The notes under the pieces: model-generated
Database searches by the model: none
Seen by the model: only the letters and a program-made list of their open reading frames with translations
What the model was told of the DNA's origin: nothing
Position numbers and translations under genes: made by a program
In this document: one piece after another, positions 12,315 to 25,169 of the stretch
Position numbering within the stretch: the first letter of the stretch is position 1
Layout of the letters: each line of letters starts with the position of its first letter
Assembly (NCBI RefSeq): GCF_001638985.1
Contig: NW_017265146.1
Location: 186,001-250,000, forward strand
DNA: 64,000 nt
Origin: Phycomyces blakesleeanus NRRL 1555(-)
Lineage: Eukaryota; Mucoromycota; Mucoromycetes; Mucorales; Phycomycetaceae
Direction of reading: 5' to 3'

Positions 12315-15055
12315 CATACAAAGGTGTATATTTTATTTTTATTTTTTGAAGATTTTGTTATTAATATAGTTACTATTACTACCACACTTGCCTTGTATTG
12401 AGACAAGATGTTATCACTAGTCCCATTATTGTTACTTATGCTCGGAGAGTTTGCTGTAGAGAAGTACATTGGTTGCTGAGAGTCCTCTTTTTTCTTCTTG
12501 ATCGGCGATCTCCAGAGGTGGTTGGCAGCTATAGATATATTTGTATACAAGCACAGACGTTAATTTCATTTAATCACAGCTACCATTCTCACTCACAAGT
12601 TGGGATTGTAAGCGAAGTGCCCTTTTTGGTCAGACAAAGATCAGTCTCGCTAGGTAATCCTTCGACAGGCGTATCATTGGGTACAATCATATTTGTGTCT
12701 GCGATGGTCAACATGTACTCTTCAGGGTCTAGCTTTCTTTTCCGGGATACCAAGTCAAGCACATCTCCAATAAACATCTCTTCGTCCACTCCTATCATGG
12801 TTGTAGCAGAAACTGTTTCATTGGTCATCAGTCTAATTCTGAAATATTTTATTGGTGTCATTGGCATAGTAGACTTTGTCAAGACAGCCTTGGATGAAGG
12901 TACTGGAACAGCCACGGCAGAAGAATCGGGTTCGGTTTGTTGTGATAGAACTTGTAATAGTTGTTGTTGAGATGATTGTTGTTGTTGTTGTTGCTGTTGT
13001 TGTTGCTGTTGTGGTTGATATTGATTAAATTGTTGATAATTATTGTTGGACTCGACTGTAGAAGGAGGGCCGACCAATGGATCAGCTGAATTTATAGTCG
13101 ATTGTGGCAAGATATTACTTTGGTCCATGCGAGTTGATCCAGACATGTCAGTTAACAGTCCAGAGTTTGTTGAAGGAGGAACAATTATACTAGGAACCAT
13201 CTGCTTGTTTTTTCGAATTGCTTCTAGATCAGGTTTACCGCGACCCAGTTTTGAACGATTGATTTCATTTTCCTTGACTATTAAAGACATAAAAGAAAAT
13301 ATATAAAGAATCATTAGAAAAAGAAGAAATGTAAGTAGCAATTTTTTTTAATAACTAAAAAAAAAAAAGGGGGGGGGGGATCTTACTTTGGGAGGGAGTT
13401 GCTCTACAGAGTGCAAATTGATCAAATGAAACTCTATCGATCTTACGCATACGATCCAAGGCTAAAAAGAAAAAGTAAAGACAGCGGCAACAAATTAGAT
13501 GTACATATATTACATTAGGATTAGGATTAGTGTTGAATATTATATATATATATATACATATATTCAAGTTATTATCATTTTTGGATTCTTACCTGGCAGG
13601 TCGTCTTCTACTTCACCGTCATCCTCTGCCATCAACAAGGACCATTGTGCAAGGTCGTACTGTTCTTCTTCGATTTCGGGTGTCCTCTTTTGCTCAACAT
13701 AGTCGTAGAGTATGTACCCAATCACATCATCAATGATCGCGTCTGGCCTTACTACCAGTTTCACAGGCTTGTAGGGTGTAGAAGAGTGTGGCAAGTACAC
13801 GCACAGGTTGACAGGTTTGTTTTCACCTTTGCCGGCCACAAATGCATACTCTGCAAATGGATTGTCTGCGACCGAGGCCTTTTCGGCGATCATGGCTGTC
13901 AGAGCAGATACTCCGGCGCCGGGTTTCATTGAGATTGTGGATTGTGTTGCTGATGCTGATACTGATAATGGTATTACCCCGTTGTTGTTTGGTCGATTTG
14001 ACATTGAAAGAGGGGTAATATTGTTGTTGGACAGGATCCGTTTTGTGTACTGTAGAGGAGATGATTGGCTGGGAGTAGGTTTGAAGTTGGGGGGATGATC
14101 TTGGGATGGGTTTGACAAGGCAGTGTCGTTATCTCGGGCTGGTAGACCCTGAAGACCTACGGCAGCTCCGGTTTCTGTCGATTGGGTGGGGGTAGTTGAT
14201 CCGGCGTGAGAAATTGGGCCTGATTGAGGAGCATTGATGGTCTTTGTTGGATTTGCTGTATGAGTGTTGTTGGGTACTACCGGAAATACCAGACGAGGAT
14301 CACTGCTGGCCGAGAGTGATCTTGATGAAGAATCGAGTACAGAGTCTACAGAGGGATCAAGCGAGAGAGTATTTGCCTGCTCACTACCATCTCCATGGAA
14401 TGAAAATCCAAGACTTGCATCACTAGGCAGTCTATGGTCTTTTGGACCGATTAGTGTTTGGTCTGGCTTGACTGTGTCGTCGTTGTCCTGAGTAGAAGGA
14501 GAAGACCAGACAGGCAAAGGTTTGTTGACGTCTATATGTTTGCTATAAAGAAAAGAAGATATTTATGCATGTAAATATAAGCAGATATGAATGATTGTAT
14601 TACCCTTTTAATTTGATAATATTAGTAGCATTATTGTTATTGTTAATAATATTGTCGTCGTCGTCTTCTTCTTCTTCTTCGTCGTCACCGTCCTCTTCCT
14701 CGTCATCGCTACTGTCAGAGCCTTGATCACGAGGATTGCGTCTGGATTTTATGGGTTGATATCGTTGATGTATGTTGGATTCGACATCCTTTTTTCGTAA
14801 ATGGTATTGGCTTCGCTTAGTACGTGGACTGCTCAACACAGCGGCAGCAGGGAACTGATTCTGCTGCAAGGCTGTTTCTTGTACTGGAGAGTAACAGTAT
14901 TGCATTTCCGGATAGACTGGTGCAGCCAAACGAATGTACTCGTCGGACATGACGGTGGGTCTAAAAGAGATTATGCGTTCGGCACGTTCATCTATCCGTA
15001 GAAACTTGATGCGCATGCCATGAATAAGATAGTCTGCATCAGTTGTCAGTGACAT
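11410..15055 (-). CDS. SIN1: TORC2 subunit SIN1 (AVO1 family)
   Basis: Scaffold and substrate-recruiting subunit of TOR complex 2 at the plasma membrane. Eight exons: 15055-14604, 14542-13593, 13461-13387, 13277-12597, 12528-12392, 12212-12087, 11950-11818 and 11462-11410, giving 868 residues. Domain order matches Sin1: N-terminal domain (LIHGMRIKFLRIDE) followed by an acidic run; CRIM domain about residues 380-495 (VNLCVYLPHSSTPYKP to FDQFALCRAT); polyQ near 590; Ras-binding-like domain about 635-715 (YFRIRLMTNETVSATTMIGV); PH domain about 735-865 (KYIVNRKMPMFVGKRASVLA, DGDYIHLMP). The fifth intron needs a GC donor (GCAAGT) to keep frame into the PH domain. The last introns hold large simple repeats. 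Identity is very secure; the tiny last exon (17 codons) is less so. Confidence 0.95.
11602..11697. repeat. AAAATT hexanucleotide array in a SIN1 intron
   Basis: About 16 hexamers, AAAATT grading into GAAATT toward the right, inside the last SIN1 intron. The Ile/Leu-only open frame across it on the minus strand is an artefact of the repeat. Confidence 0.95.
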
Positions 15056-16424
15056 TGTTGCTGTTGTCTTTTTCGTTTGTTGTTTTCTGTTTGCTTGTCT
15101 ATTTATTTATTTATTTATTTATTGAATGATTGATTTTGTGTAGATAATTGATATACAAATATATATATAATTGGTTTTTGCTTTTTGCTTTTTGGTTTAA
15201 AGTATAGAAATCAGAAAAAAAATAAAATAAAATAATAATTAATAATAATGACAATAATTTAGAATTTCAAAAAATTGGCCTACAAAATAACAACCAAAAA
15301 AAAAATCATTTAATTATTTATTCTATTCAATTTTTTGTTGTTCTTTGGTTAATTGATCTTATTCCAAGTGTGTTATATGTAGACCCATAGATAGTAGGTA
15401 TATTAAAGAACTGTAATGATTATTTGACCAATTAGTCTGTAGAGGAAATACAACACGTGATTTACTGTATATTTGAGCCATTAGTTTAAATATTTTGTAA
15501 AATAAAGAAAATAAAAGATTCAATAATTGTGATTATAATTTATTTATTGTTTTTATACATAATATATACATAATCTACATTTACTATCATCTACTAATTT
15601 ATCTTACTAAACAAAAATAATAGTAATAATCATGAAAAGAGACAAAGTACAAACCAACATCAAAATATAAAACACGCACATACATACACACACGCACAAA
15701 CACATCCAAAAAAAAAAAGTGGGAGAAAGAAGGAGGAGAATATTTCAGTTTGTTTTCAATCTTCTGTCCATTCTTTCTGCAACATAAAGAAGATTGGAAA
15801 CAAACTGCGATAAAGATACCTCTCTTCTTTTCCTTTTCTCTTATTCTCTTGAAATTTCAAGACAATAAGAGAAAGAGAAATTTGATCACAAATCATGATT
15901 TGCATGAGATCGGGAACGTCTTTTTTATTTACAGTGGGCCAAAAGACGTAAAGTGCCACACTGGTAAATTAATACATCTCAACATTTAAAGTAAAAAAAA
16001 AAAGAAAGAAAAAGAAAATAACAAGAAAAAAAAGGGGGGTGAATATGGCAGGGTAGAAGGGGAAAAAAAGGGGGGGAAAGTAGTAAAGGCGGTTGTGGTG
16101 AAGGAGAAGAATAAGAAGTAGAAGAGGTAGAAGAGGTAGAGTTTGATAAGGAAAGAGGAGAAATTATAAAAGGAAAATAAAGGGAGTAGGATAAAATTAA
16201 GAAATAATAATAAGGTGAAATTTGTTGTGCTTTAAAGGTTACAAAGAAGAATGATTATAATGATGATGATTATACCATAAAATGATATTGAGAAATGACG
16301 TTCCACAGATACTTTTCAATTGTCAAAATATAATCAAGATCAAAATCAAAATCAAATCTCCTTCTTTTCTTACAAACACAACAAGCATCACAGTAGAATC
16401 ATATAAGAATATTAATTATTATAC
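15056..16424. other. Intergenic, no gene seen
   Basis: SIN1 upstream region and 3' flank of the SLC35F gene. AT-rich with GA-rich purine tracts at about 16000-16150. Short open frames at 15750-15990 on both strands overlap each other and show no family signature. Confidence 0.6.
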
Positions 16425-17903
16425 TTACGCCTTGGAGCTCTGGTTAGCCAAGGTGATTTGTTCAGATATTTGGTGGTCGTGGTGTTGGTTTGATGGCGAT
16501 GGCGATGGCGATGGCGATGGCGATGGCGATGTTGATTTTTGGGAGCTGCTATCGGCCGCTTGTTGATCTTCTTCTGTTTGTTCTTCGAGGAGAGGTAATC
16601 CCATCAGTTGCCTGCGTTCGTTTTCGTGTTTGTGTTTGTCAAAGGAGCCCATTGGAGGCATTGGTGCTGGGAAGATGTGGTAGATGCAGATGCCGATGAT
16701 AACGATAACGTATGCAAAGGGGTAGAGGATGCTGACCTTGTATCCAAACAGACCGAGACCAAAGATCAGGCCATAAAAGTCACTGGTGAGGATCGAGAGG
16801 TTGTAGAGCAAGGCACTTCCGAGTCTGAACATGACCGGGGCAAGTGAGTAAAGAGTGAACATGCAGACGGTGTAGACGACGACCATGCCGATTGCCTCGG
16901 GCTGGTCGGCAAAGGTGTGGAATTCGTCTCGTTCGAGGATCATGAGCTGGACAAAGTTGATAAAGGTTGCAAAGAAGGTAAACATGCCGATGACTTCGTA
17001 GAGAGGGTGTTTGCGTGCCATGAATTCTTCGCCGACATTGGAGAAGCCATAAAAGGTTGCGCCGAGCAGACAAAACAAATCTCCCTTGACTGGGTTACTT
17101 GCGGTATAGTTTTTGTCGGTGATTAGGTCACTGACGACCAAGAGGGCCAGACCAATCAGTGCAATGATGACACCGACATATTGGACCCATCGATACCGGA
17201 CCTTGAGGAAGATAAACGAGAGGATCATACAGACCGGAGTACTCCAGCAATCGAGCAGCATTGCGGACAGCAGAGATGTATATTGGAAAGACTTTACGAC
17301 CAAGTAGTTACCCTCTACATCAATAAATCCCAAAAAGAAGTCTAGATGTATATTGTATATTAGCTATAGTATTATTTAGATTGTTGTCTAGTACTTACAA
17401 AAGATGCCTCGACGACGGAACTGCATTAACCATCCCCAGATACCTCGCTTGTAAAGAGCATATGAATTATATACCAGAGCAAGACAAGCACTAAAAAAAA
17501 ATTAATTAATTAATAAAAAGAATTTTTTTTTTTTTGATCTAGATCATTTTTATTTATCTACGCTGTTGTCATGACAAAAAATTAACTTACTAGCACATAA
17601 ATGTTTGGGTTGTTGGGGCCGAGAAATTGTAATCGTTGGCCAGTTTGGTAGTAGTGACATTTGTACCCGTAATACACAACGATAGCACTATATAGATATG
17701 TATATGTTGTTAATAAAAGATAAATAAATAAACCGACAAAGATACTTGCATTGGCCGAGGAACAATACTTTGAGGAAATTGGGATCCTTGAGGAAAGCAA
17801 AGCGAGTCTTCCAGTAAGATGGCTTTGGTTCAACAATTGATTCCTCAAGGTGAACAGGATCCTTTGTGCTATTTATACTGTGTGATATATCGACTTTTTC
17901 CAT
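16425..17903 (-). CDS. SLC35F-type solute carrier (drug/metabolite transporter superfamily)
   Basis: Multi-pass transporter of the SLC35F1/F2 group; substrates in fungi are not known. Exons 17903-17750, 17687-17591, 17490-17399 and 17341-16425 give 419 residues. Family signatures are LFLGQLLSLCITGTN, SAPTTQTFMCYACLALVYNS, FLGFIDVEGNYLVVKSFQYT, LLDCWSTPVC and GATFYGFSNVGEEF; about ten hydrophobic helices are visible. The first intron starts with GC (GCAAGT). Using the nearby GT instead would shift frame and destroy the second helix. A C-terminal Ser-Pro run (about residues 390-400) is coded by a GATGGC hexamer repeat. The stop codon overlaps a donor-like GTAAGT, so a spliced alternative C-terminus is possible. 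The family call is firm. Confidence 0.92.
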
Positions 17904-18943
17904 ATTCTTTTCTTTGATTATTACTATAATAATAATAATTGATAATAATAAAAAGGAAAGGAAAGAATAAATAAATAAATAAATTCAAGTGTCGTGATTT
18001 ATTTATTTTTTTTTAATTTTTTAAATACTCGGACAAAAAAAAAAAAAAAAAAAAAAAAAAAACACGCACACACAAAAAGAATAGATAGAAAGAGATTATA
18101 AAAACAGTCACCAGACAAGCTTTTTTTTTTTTTTCTATTTATTAAAAATATCTTATGTATCTTATGTATGTAAATATATATATATATATATTTTATCTCT
18201 CTTTCTCTCTTTTCAATCTTTTTATTTTATTTGTAATTTTTCTTCTTCTTCTTTTTCTTGCAAATTATATATATATTATATATTTTATATAAAAGACAAG
18301 ACAAAATAGAAACATAAAAGAAAAAGAAAAAAAAAATGAATGAAAAGAATAAAAAGATAAGGAAAAAAAAAAGGTAAGGTGCAATAGAATAAAGTAAAAG
18401 TAAAGGGAATTTTTTGGGATGATGTATACAAGATGGAAAGAAAGATTGTTAAACAATATTTTGTGTGTTAAAAAAAAATTGTATATATATATAATATAAT
18501 ATAATATAATATAATAGAAAAAAACAAAAAGGCGTGTAAAATGGGTGAATGTGTGAGTGAATAGAAAGTATGTAATATAATATAGTATAATAAAGTATAG
18601 TATAATATAGTATTTGTGTAATTTAGAGTAGTTTATAGTGTAGTGTAGTGTAGTGTAGTGTAGTGTAGTGTAGTGTAGTGTAGTGTTGTGTTGTGTCGTG
18701 TATGTTAAAGTAGAATAAAATAAGGTGAGTAAAAATAAATAAAGAAAGAAAGAAAGGTACGTTTTTTGTAAGTATATATGTGAGTTTGTTTTGTGCAAGT
18801 TGTGTGATTATTATATATATATATATATAGTGTTGTTGGTTTGGTTAGATTTTTCCTTCCTTTCTGGCTCCTTTTTTTTTTTTTAGCGTTTAGCTTTTTT
18901 TTGGATTTGGATTTGGATTTGGATTTGGTAGTGGACATGGGCT
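17904..18943. other. Intergenic, simple-sequence rich
   Basis: Between the SLC35F gene start and the TBP stop, both on the minus strand. Contains poly-A/T, TA runs and a GTGTA array. Open frames here are Tyr/Phe/Ile low-complexity and are not supported. Confidence 0.6.
18636..18686. repeat. GTGTA pentanucleotide array
   Basis: About ten copies of the pentamer GTGTA, degenerating into GTTGT/GTCGT at the right end, in the spacer downstream of TBP. Confidence 0.93.
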
Positions 18944-20110
18944 TCAAGGCTTTCTAAACTCTGTGAGGACAGGGTAGATGGCTTGGAATGCCTGATAGAT
19001 TTCTTCACGCACTTTTGCACCAGTCAAGACAATTTTACCGGACACAAAGATAAGCAGCACAATCTTGGGTTTAACCATCCGATAGATAAGACCAGGAAAC
19101 AGCTCTGGCTCATACTTTTTTTTTTTTTTGTGATTTTTTGGTTCAAATTTTATAAGAAATTATTTTATGTATATATATATATATATATAAAAATAAAGGA
19201 AAGAAAAGAAAGGTAATAATATATATATATATATATATACATTTATGTAGTGACTTACCGAGCTAAAGTGTCCATGTGAGTAAGCAAGACCTTCAAGTCG
19301 AATGGGAAATTTGACGTCACATGAACCAACGATATTTTGGATCTTGAAATCTGTAAATTTAGCTTGGAACCCAAGTTTCTGGATGATACGAGCGTATTTT
19401 CGTGCAGCCAGTTTGGAATCATCTTCAGACTTTGCACCAGTGACGACCATTTTTCCGGAAGCAAAGATCAATGCTGTTGTTTTTGGATCACGGATACGCA
19501 TAATCACAGCCGCAAAACGCTAAGTTCATTCCATTTGTTCATTCATTTATTTAATTGATTGTTATAATTAAGAAATAATACAGTATTGATAATAATAATT
19601 TGATTGATTCATTGATTGATTGATTGATTGAATTCGTAAGGGTAAAGGTATAAAAAAAATTATATTTTATTTTATTTTATTTTATTTTATATCTTTAATA
19701 GACATAACAATAGATGTATATACAGATAGGTAGATATTTATATAAATATTTGTGTAAAATAAAAAAAAAGAAATTACCTTTGGATTGTATTCTGCATTAC
19801 GAGCATGAAGTGCAATCGTCTTTAAATCCAACCGGCAATCCAAATTGACTGTGGCAACGATATTTCTAAAGAGGTAATATATTTATTGACTATAAAGAAA
19901 AAGGAATAGAAATAGAAAATTTGCTTACTGTAGGGTAGGGGTGATTCCAGCCACTGCATAGGGGTTGAGATCTCTACTTGGAGTTGGAGCATCTACTGGT
20001 GCAGGTGTGGAAGGCAGGGCAAAGGGTGTAGATTGATGAGGGGTTGGCACAGAGGGTGTTTGGACAGCAGGTGTGGCCATGGCCGGTGTAGCGATATTGA
20101 ATCCAGACAT
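18944..20110 (-). CDS. TBP: TATA-box-binding protein
   Basis: General transcription factor for RNA polymerases I, II and III; binds the TATA minor groove as a saddle of two imperfect repeats. Exons 20110-19929, 19865-19778, 19519-19259 and 19114-18944 give 233 residues, close to other fungal TBPs. The N-terminal ~55 residues are Thr/Pro-rich and variable. The core begins [20 protein letters not shown]. Repeat 1 contains [20 protein letters not shown] and [15 protein letters not shown]; repeat 2 contains [30 protein letters not shown] and [12 protein letters not shown]. It ends at EFRKP. The last intron uses an AAAAG acceptor after a run of A. Every conserved core element is present. Confidence 0.98.
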
Positions 20111-22730
20111 TTTTTTTTTAAAAAAAAAAAGATATATTATATTATATGATATTATTTTAGATGACGCAGGGTAATGGTGGAGGAGATTAAAATTGTCCAA
20201 AGGCTATGCAGACAAACAGACAGTGAGTGAGTGAGTGGGGAGAATATATATGTATAAAAATTAAAAGTGTGAAGCGTAGTAAAATGTATTTAAATATAAA
20301 TATTTTATAATAAAGATAATATATAAAAAAAAAAGTAGTAGCAGTACTTGTAGTAGATGTTGGTGAGTTGGTGAGTTGGTGGTGATGGTGTTGTGTGTGA
20401 TGGAATAGGAAATAAAGAAAATTCAAAAAAGATTAAAAAAAAGGTCTGAGATCTAAATGTACAAATTGATAAAAAGGACACGAAATTCTGCAGTCCTTTA
20501 TATACCTTTTTTTGGTGGCTTGGCAATCGGAGTACAAAAAGTGAAATTGTATATATATCAAACTTCCGATTTCGTGTGCAGATGTTCCAATTGACCCTCC
20601 TCCTCCTCCTCCCACACACACACATCCCCCCCCCTTTCCTTCTCTCTCCCCCATCATCTTGCTCTCTCCCTTCTCTCTTTCTCCCTTCTCTGTCTTTTTA
20701 TGTATATAAAATGTATATAAATATTTAAATATTTAAATATATACATACATTTTATTATATTATATATATATATATATCTCTTTTACAAAAGAAATGTAAA
20801 AGAAAGAAAGAAAGAAAGAAAGAACGAAAGAAAGAAAGAAAGCAAAAAAAAAAAAAAAAAAAAAAAAAAAGATTAAAAAAGGTTAATATTTTTTTCACAA
20901 CAACAAATTAAAATGTGATTTTTTTTTTGGATTTTTTTTGATTGGTTTTCTATAAATTCAGTTTCTTTTCCTTCCTTCCTTTTTCTTTTTTGTCACTTCT
21001 TTATCTATTTATTTCTTTTCCTTTTTGCTTCTTTTTTATCCTTTTCGTATGAAAAAGATATAATAATAAATAATGGTGATGAAAATTAAAATAAATAAAA
21101 ATAAAAAACTTTTATTATGTTTTTAAAGATGATAATAAAAAATAATACCAATTCAAAGTAGTATATTAAATTAGTAGTAAAAAGAAGACAAGGAAGAAGA
21201 GGAAGAAGTAGAAAAAAAAAAAAAAAAAAAAGAGGTGGTGAGGATAATGATGATTATAATGATGCTGATGATGATATTGTTATTTTTCTTTCTTATTTTT
21301 TAAAATAATATATTCATACTCCGATTTGTGAGTCTTTTTTTTATTTTATTTTTATTTTCTAAACCAAAAAAAGAAACAAGTTAGTGTGTATCTAATGCAT
21401 TGTTTGGAAGTGGTCCAATCAGATGATTGTACGTTTATTTTACATTTTTATTCTGATGTTTGATTGCTTATACTATTGTATATTTTTGGGATCTTTTTAC
21501 CTTTTTAGGACACGTATACACACACACAGATAGAGAAGCAAACAAACAAAGAATATTGTTGATTGATTTGATTTAATTGCTATTGTTCTTTGTGCTTAAA
21601 ACAACTACTTTATTGGATCTTTAAACTGACTTGAATTCTTTTTATATATGACATGATTATGATGATTGTGTGATGATTTTTTATTTATTTAAAGAAAGGC
21701 ACCTATCTAATCACACACACACATATATATATGTAAGCATGTGTATAAAGTTTACAGTGATTATAATGCGTATGGTGTGTATGGTGTGTCACAGATTCTT
21801 TTTTTTTTGTTTTAACAAGGTGTTTTATCCAGAAAAGGAAACTTTCTTGTGCTTATTTGATCCATGAATGGGGTTGTCCTCTGGTTAATTCTCTCCCACG
21901 CATAAATAAATAAAATAAATAATTAGAATTGATTATTGTGATACCGTCACTCATTCCCAGTTCTTGGTAGCCAGCTGTCTATCTGTCTATTCAAACCAGT
22001 TGGATATTGTGTTGGCTGATCAACCAAACTGCTCATATTACTGAAAGAGAAAGAAAAAGGCTAACAAGAGCTGACTTGGTTGATTGACCAAAAAGTCAAT
22101 AAAATCAATTAAATTTTTTTTTTTAAAAAAAATAAATAAAATAAAAAGGTTCTCTTCTCGTGTGTCTATTTATTCATTCATTCATTTAATTCAAACAAAT
22201 TTCATCTTATTTTTTTTTTTCTTTTTGCTTAACTTTCATTCAAAATCACAAGTTACTTTATCATGTCTTGATTCATTAAAATAAAAGTATTTCTTGTCCA
22301 AAAGAAATACAAGACATATGAAGGTTATATTTATTTAAATAACTGCGTTTTGCGTCACTTTCCAAATGACGCAATCCTTTTTTGTATTTTATTTTATTGC
22401 CTCGGCTTACCTTTCTGTCTGTCCGTCTGTCTGGCCTACCTGCCTACCTTAACTTGCTTTTTTTTTCTTTTTTTTTTTTTTTTTTACTTCCGCTTCCGCT
22501 TCCACCTCCTTTCCCTCTCTCCCTTTTTCTCCTCCTCTCTTCCTCCCTTCCTTCTTCTGTCTTCTGTCTTTCAAAATAATACAAGTATATACACACACGC
22601 ACTCACACTCACACTCATACTCATACTCACATAGTATATCTAAATATATATATAGTTGACCTTTTTTTTTTCTTTTAAAAAAAATATTACACGCACTTGA
22701 GAAACAAACAACAACTAAAAGTGTCTTGTA
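20111..22730. other. 2.6-kb intergenic region between divergent genes
   Basis: TBP and VAM7 diverge from here, so both promoters should lie inside. The sequence is AT-rich with an AAAG array near 20806-20845, long poly-A, CT-rich and ACTC microsatellites. No open frame with coding character was found. Confidence 0.6.
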
Positions 22731-23924
22731 ATGACAGAACACATTCAAGCAATCTTCATACGAGAATCCGAAACCCGCTCTCAACCCAAACCCCACACGG
22801 TCTACAAGATCGAAGTACACGCCGCTGTGCGGAACTGGATCGTATGGAAGCGTTACTCCGAGTTTGCAAAGCTAAACAGCCGATTCCTGACCATATTCCC
22901 AAAAAACCGGCCTCCTGTTCCTCTGCCTTCCAAACACATCTTTCCGTCGACCTTTTCTGACCCTGACCGGATTGAAGATCGCCGTCGAGGATTAGAAGAT
23001 TACCTTCGGGGCATGCTCAGCAGCCGAGATGATCGCTGGCGCCAGACGGAGCTCTGGAAGGAGTTTCTGGCCATCCCGACCGGGCGTCAACTGGATGGCC
23101 AGGCCCACTACACTTCGGAATCCTGGTTAGATGAATACAATGCGATGAACAGCACGGCTCGGGAGATTAGATCTCTTATCAACAAACGTGCGACCCATAT
23201 GGGCAGAGACGAGATCTCGGCCTCGCACAACTGCACCATGCAGGCCAAAAAACTGCTCATCACCCTGTCGTCGCGCACGTCTGCTCTCGAGAGCGGCCTG
23301 ACTGGCCTGGCAAACGGCTCGTTCTTCCAGGGGCTCATGTCAGACGGAGAGTTGCGCCGGCGCCAGGATATGCTGAGTACCCTCAAAGACGAGCGCGACA
23401 CCCTGATGAGATTAGTGAACACCGGAAGACAGGAACAGGAGTTGCTCTACAACAAACCTACCTCGCAGAGTCCCAGTGCCGGGGACCGAAAGCAACTGCT
23501 AGAGTCTACGAACCAAGATACCCAGGCCACATATGGTTTTCCTCCAACCAGAACAACTTTTAATAACAACAACAACAACACAACTATCCAAAGAGCAGCT
23601 ACCACGATTGGGTCTGGACGTGCATTAGGAGCAGCTGCATTACAGCAACAAAAACAGCAACAACAACAACGTGCAAAGGAGACCGAATGGACGCGTGGAC
23701 TGGATAACGGCGGTCTGTTGACACAGCAGCAGCAGCTGATGGAGGACCAGGACCAGCAGGTAGAACAGTTTAGCTCTATCCTTTCCAGACAGCGGCAGTT
23801 GGGTATTGCGATTGGAGACGAGTTGGAGACACAGAGCCAGATACTTGATGAGCTAGATGGAGATGTGGGTCGAACACAGACCAAACTTAAATTTGCATCC
23901 AAGAAGTTGGGAAAGATTAAATAA
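22731..23924 (+). CDS. VAM7: Vam7-like vacuolar SNARE with PX domain
   Basis: Qc-SNARE that works in homotypic vacuole and late endosome fusion; its PX domain binds PI3P. Uninterrupted frame of 397 residues. The PX domain spans about residues 5-120: VWKRYSEFAKLNSRF holds the RYSEF phosphoinositide-binding motif, then PPVPLPSKHIF and RIEDRRRGLEDYLRGML. The middle is Gln-rich (tracts of CAG/CAA). The C-terminal ~60 residues form a SNARE coiled coil (QVEQFSSILSRQRQLGIAIG, then ETQSQILDELDGDVGRT), with a central Gln for the zero layer and no transmembrane anchor, as in Vam7. GC content is clearly higher than the surroundings. The start at 22731 gives the conserved N-terminal beta-strand of PX. 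Confidence 0.92.
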   Translation: MTEHIQAIFIRESETRSQPKPHTVYKIEVHAAVRNWIVWKRYSEFAKLNSRFLTIFPKNRPPVPLPSKHIFPSTFSDPDRIEDRRRGLEDYLRGMLSSRDDRWRQTELWKEFLAIPTGRQLDGQAHYTSESWLDEYNAMNSTAREIRSLINKRATHMGRDEISASHNCTMQAKKLLITLSSRTSALESGLTGLANGSFFQGLMSDGELRRRQDMLSTLKDERDTLMRLVNTGRQEQELLYNKPTSQSPSAGDRKQLLESTNQDTQATYGFPPTRTTFNNNNNNTTIQRAATTIGSGRALGAAALQQQKQQQQQRAKETEWTRGLDNGGLLTQQQQLMEDQDQQVEQFSSILSRQRQLGIAIGDELETQSQILDELDGDVGRTQTKLKFASKKLGKIK

Positions 23925-24768
23925 TTTTTTTTATTTTCAAAAATATATATCTTTCGTTCTTTCTTGCTCACTCGTTATCTCTCGATTCTCTGTTTTTCCT
24001 TTGTGTATGTAATGTAATGTAACGCAATGTAATGCAATGTGGTGTGGTGTAGTATCGATATTTGAGTAAACAGGAAGGCTGGTTACCAGGCTGGTAGGCA
24101 GACAGGTGAATACGTGAGAGAAATAAAGAGTGATTTGCTTTGGTTTTGGGTAGGTGAAATGAGGCAAGGTATAAAAGTGTGTGAGTGTAAAAAGTGGATG
24201 GGTGAGTGGATGATATATTGTATATCATTTATCCCATTAAAATAATAAAATAAAATAAGATACATGATTGCTGTTACTATACAATTTATTTAATTTTTTG
24301 TCAATAGAGCTTATGATTACTGCCTAGTCTTGAATAGTCATGAATATCCTGTATATATAAATTTATCTATCTATATTTGAAACACTTTATTACTATTAAT
24401 TATTATTAATTAATTGCTGTTAATTACAGTTTGAATTAAACGTTGTATTCAAGTGGCTGTGTAAATTCATGTGTTTTATGTGTGTAGTGTGCATGCTGTG
24501 TATAATGTAGCAAAGAATTTTATAATACAAGCAAAAGAATGATGAATAGAAAATTATCTATATATATATAATATTTTGTTGTTGTTGTTTTGGGAAGATC
24601 CCCCTAGGCCAATAAAATCAATAATTATATTTAAATATATTTTTATTTATAGCATTCATAAATTATATATATATATATAATTTATTTCCTTTCCACTCTT
24701 ATTCTCTTCCTTTCTTTCACTTTCCATTTCTCTCTATTTCTATTTACACCTAAATATTTATATATATT

Positions 24769-24811
<43 letters not shown>

Positions 24812-25071
24812 ATATTTAACAGACCTGAATATAGCAAATTATAGATAAAAAGATATTCAATATCTACAAATACACATTACGAACAGCTACGAACAATACA
24901 AACCCATCGTCATCGTCATCACTAAAGCACTACAGCTCACGACCAATAAAAAACAAACTCAATAACCAGAACAACGCAAAAGAAGCAACGAATACACACA
25001 TTACACACATTACATATATTTTATTTATTTATTTATATATAGATATAGATATAGATATCTGTATATACAAT

Positions 25072-25102
<31 letters not shown>

Positions 25103-25169
25103 TTAATTAATTAATTAATTAATCAAAATAAAAGTAAAAAGAAAAAAGAGAAAAGAAAAAAAGAGAAAC
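23925..25169. other. Intergenic, no gene seen
   Basis: VAM7 3' flank and PTC1 promoter region. AT-rich, with an AAT array at about 24772-24810 and TA-rich tracts. The stretch just before the PTC1 start is a long A/G leader typical of the 5' UTRs here. Confidence 0.6.
24772..24810. repeat. AAT trinucleotide microsatellite
   Basis: About 13 uninterrupted AAT copies, some 360 bp upstream of the PP2C start. Confidence 0.93.

Noticed and set aside
18265..18798. 177-codon minus-strand frame rich in Tyr, Thr, Phe and His
   Set aside because: It is generated by the GTGTA array and AT-rich simple sequence; no family signature, and composition matches the spacer.
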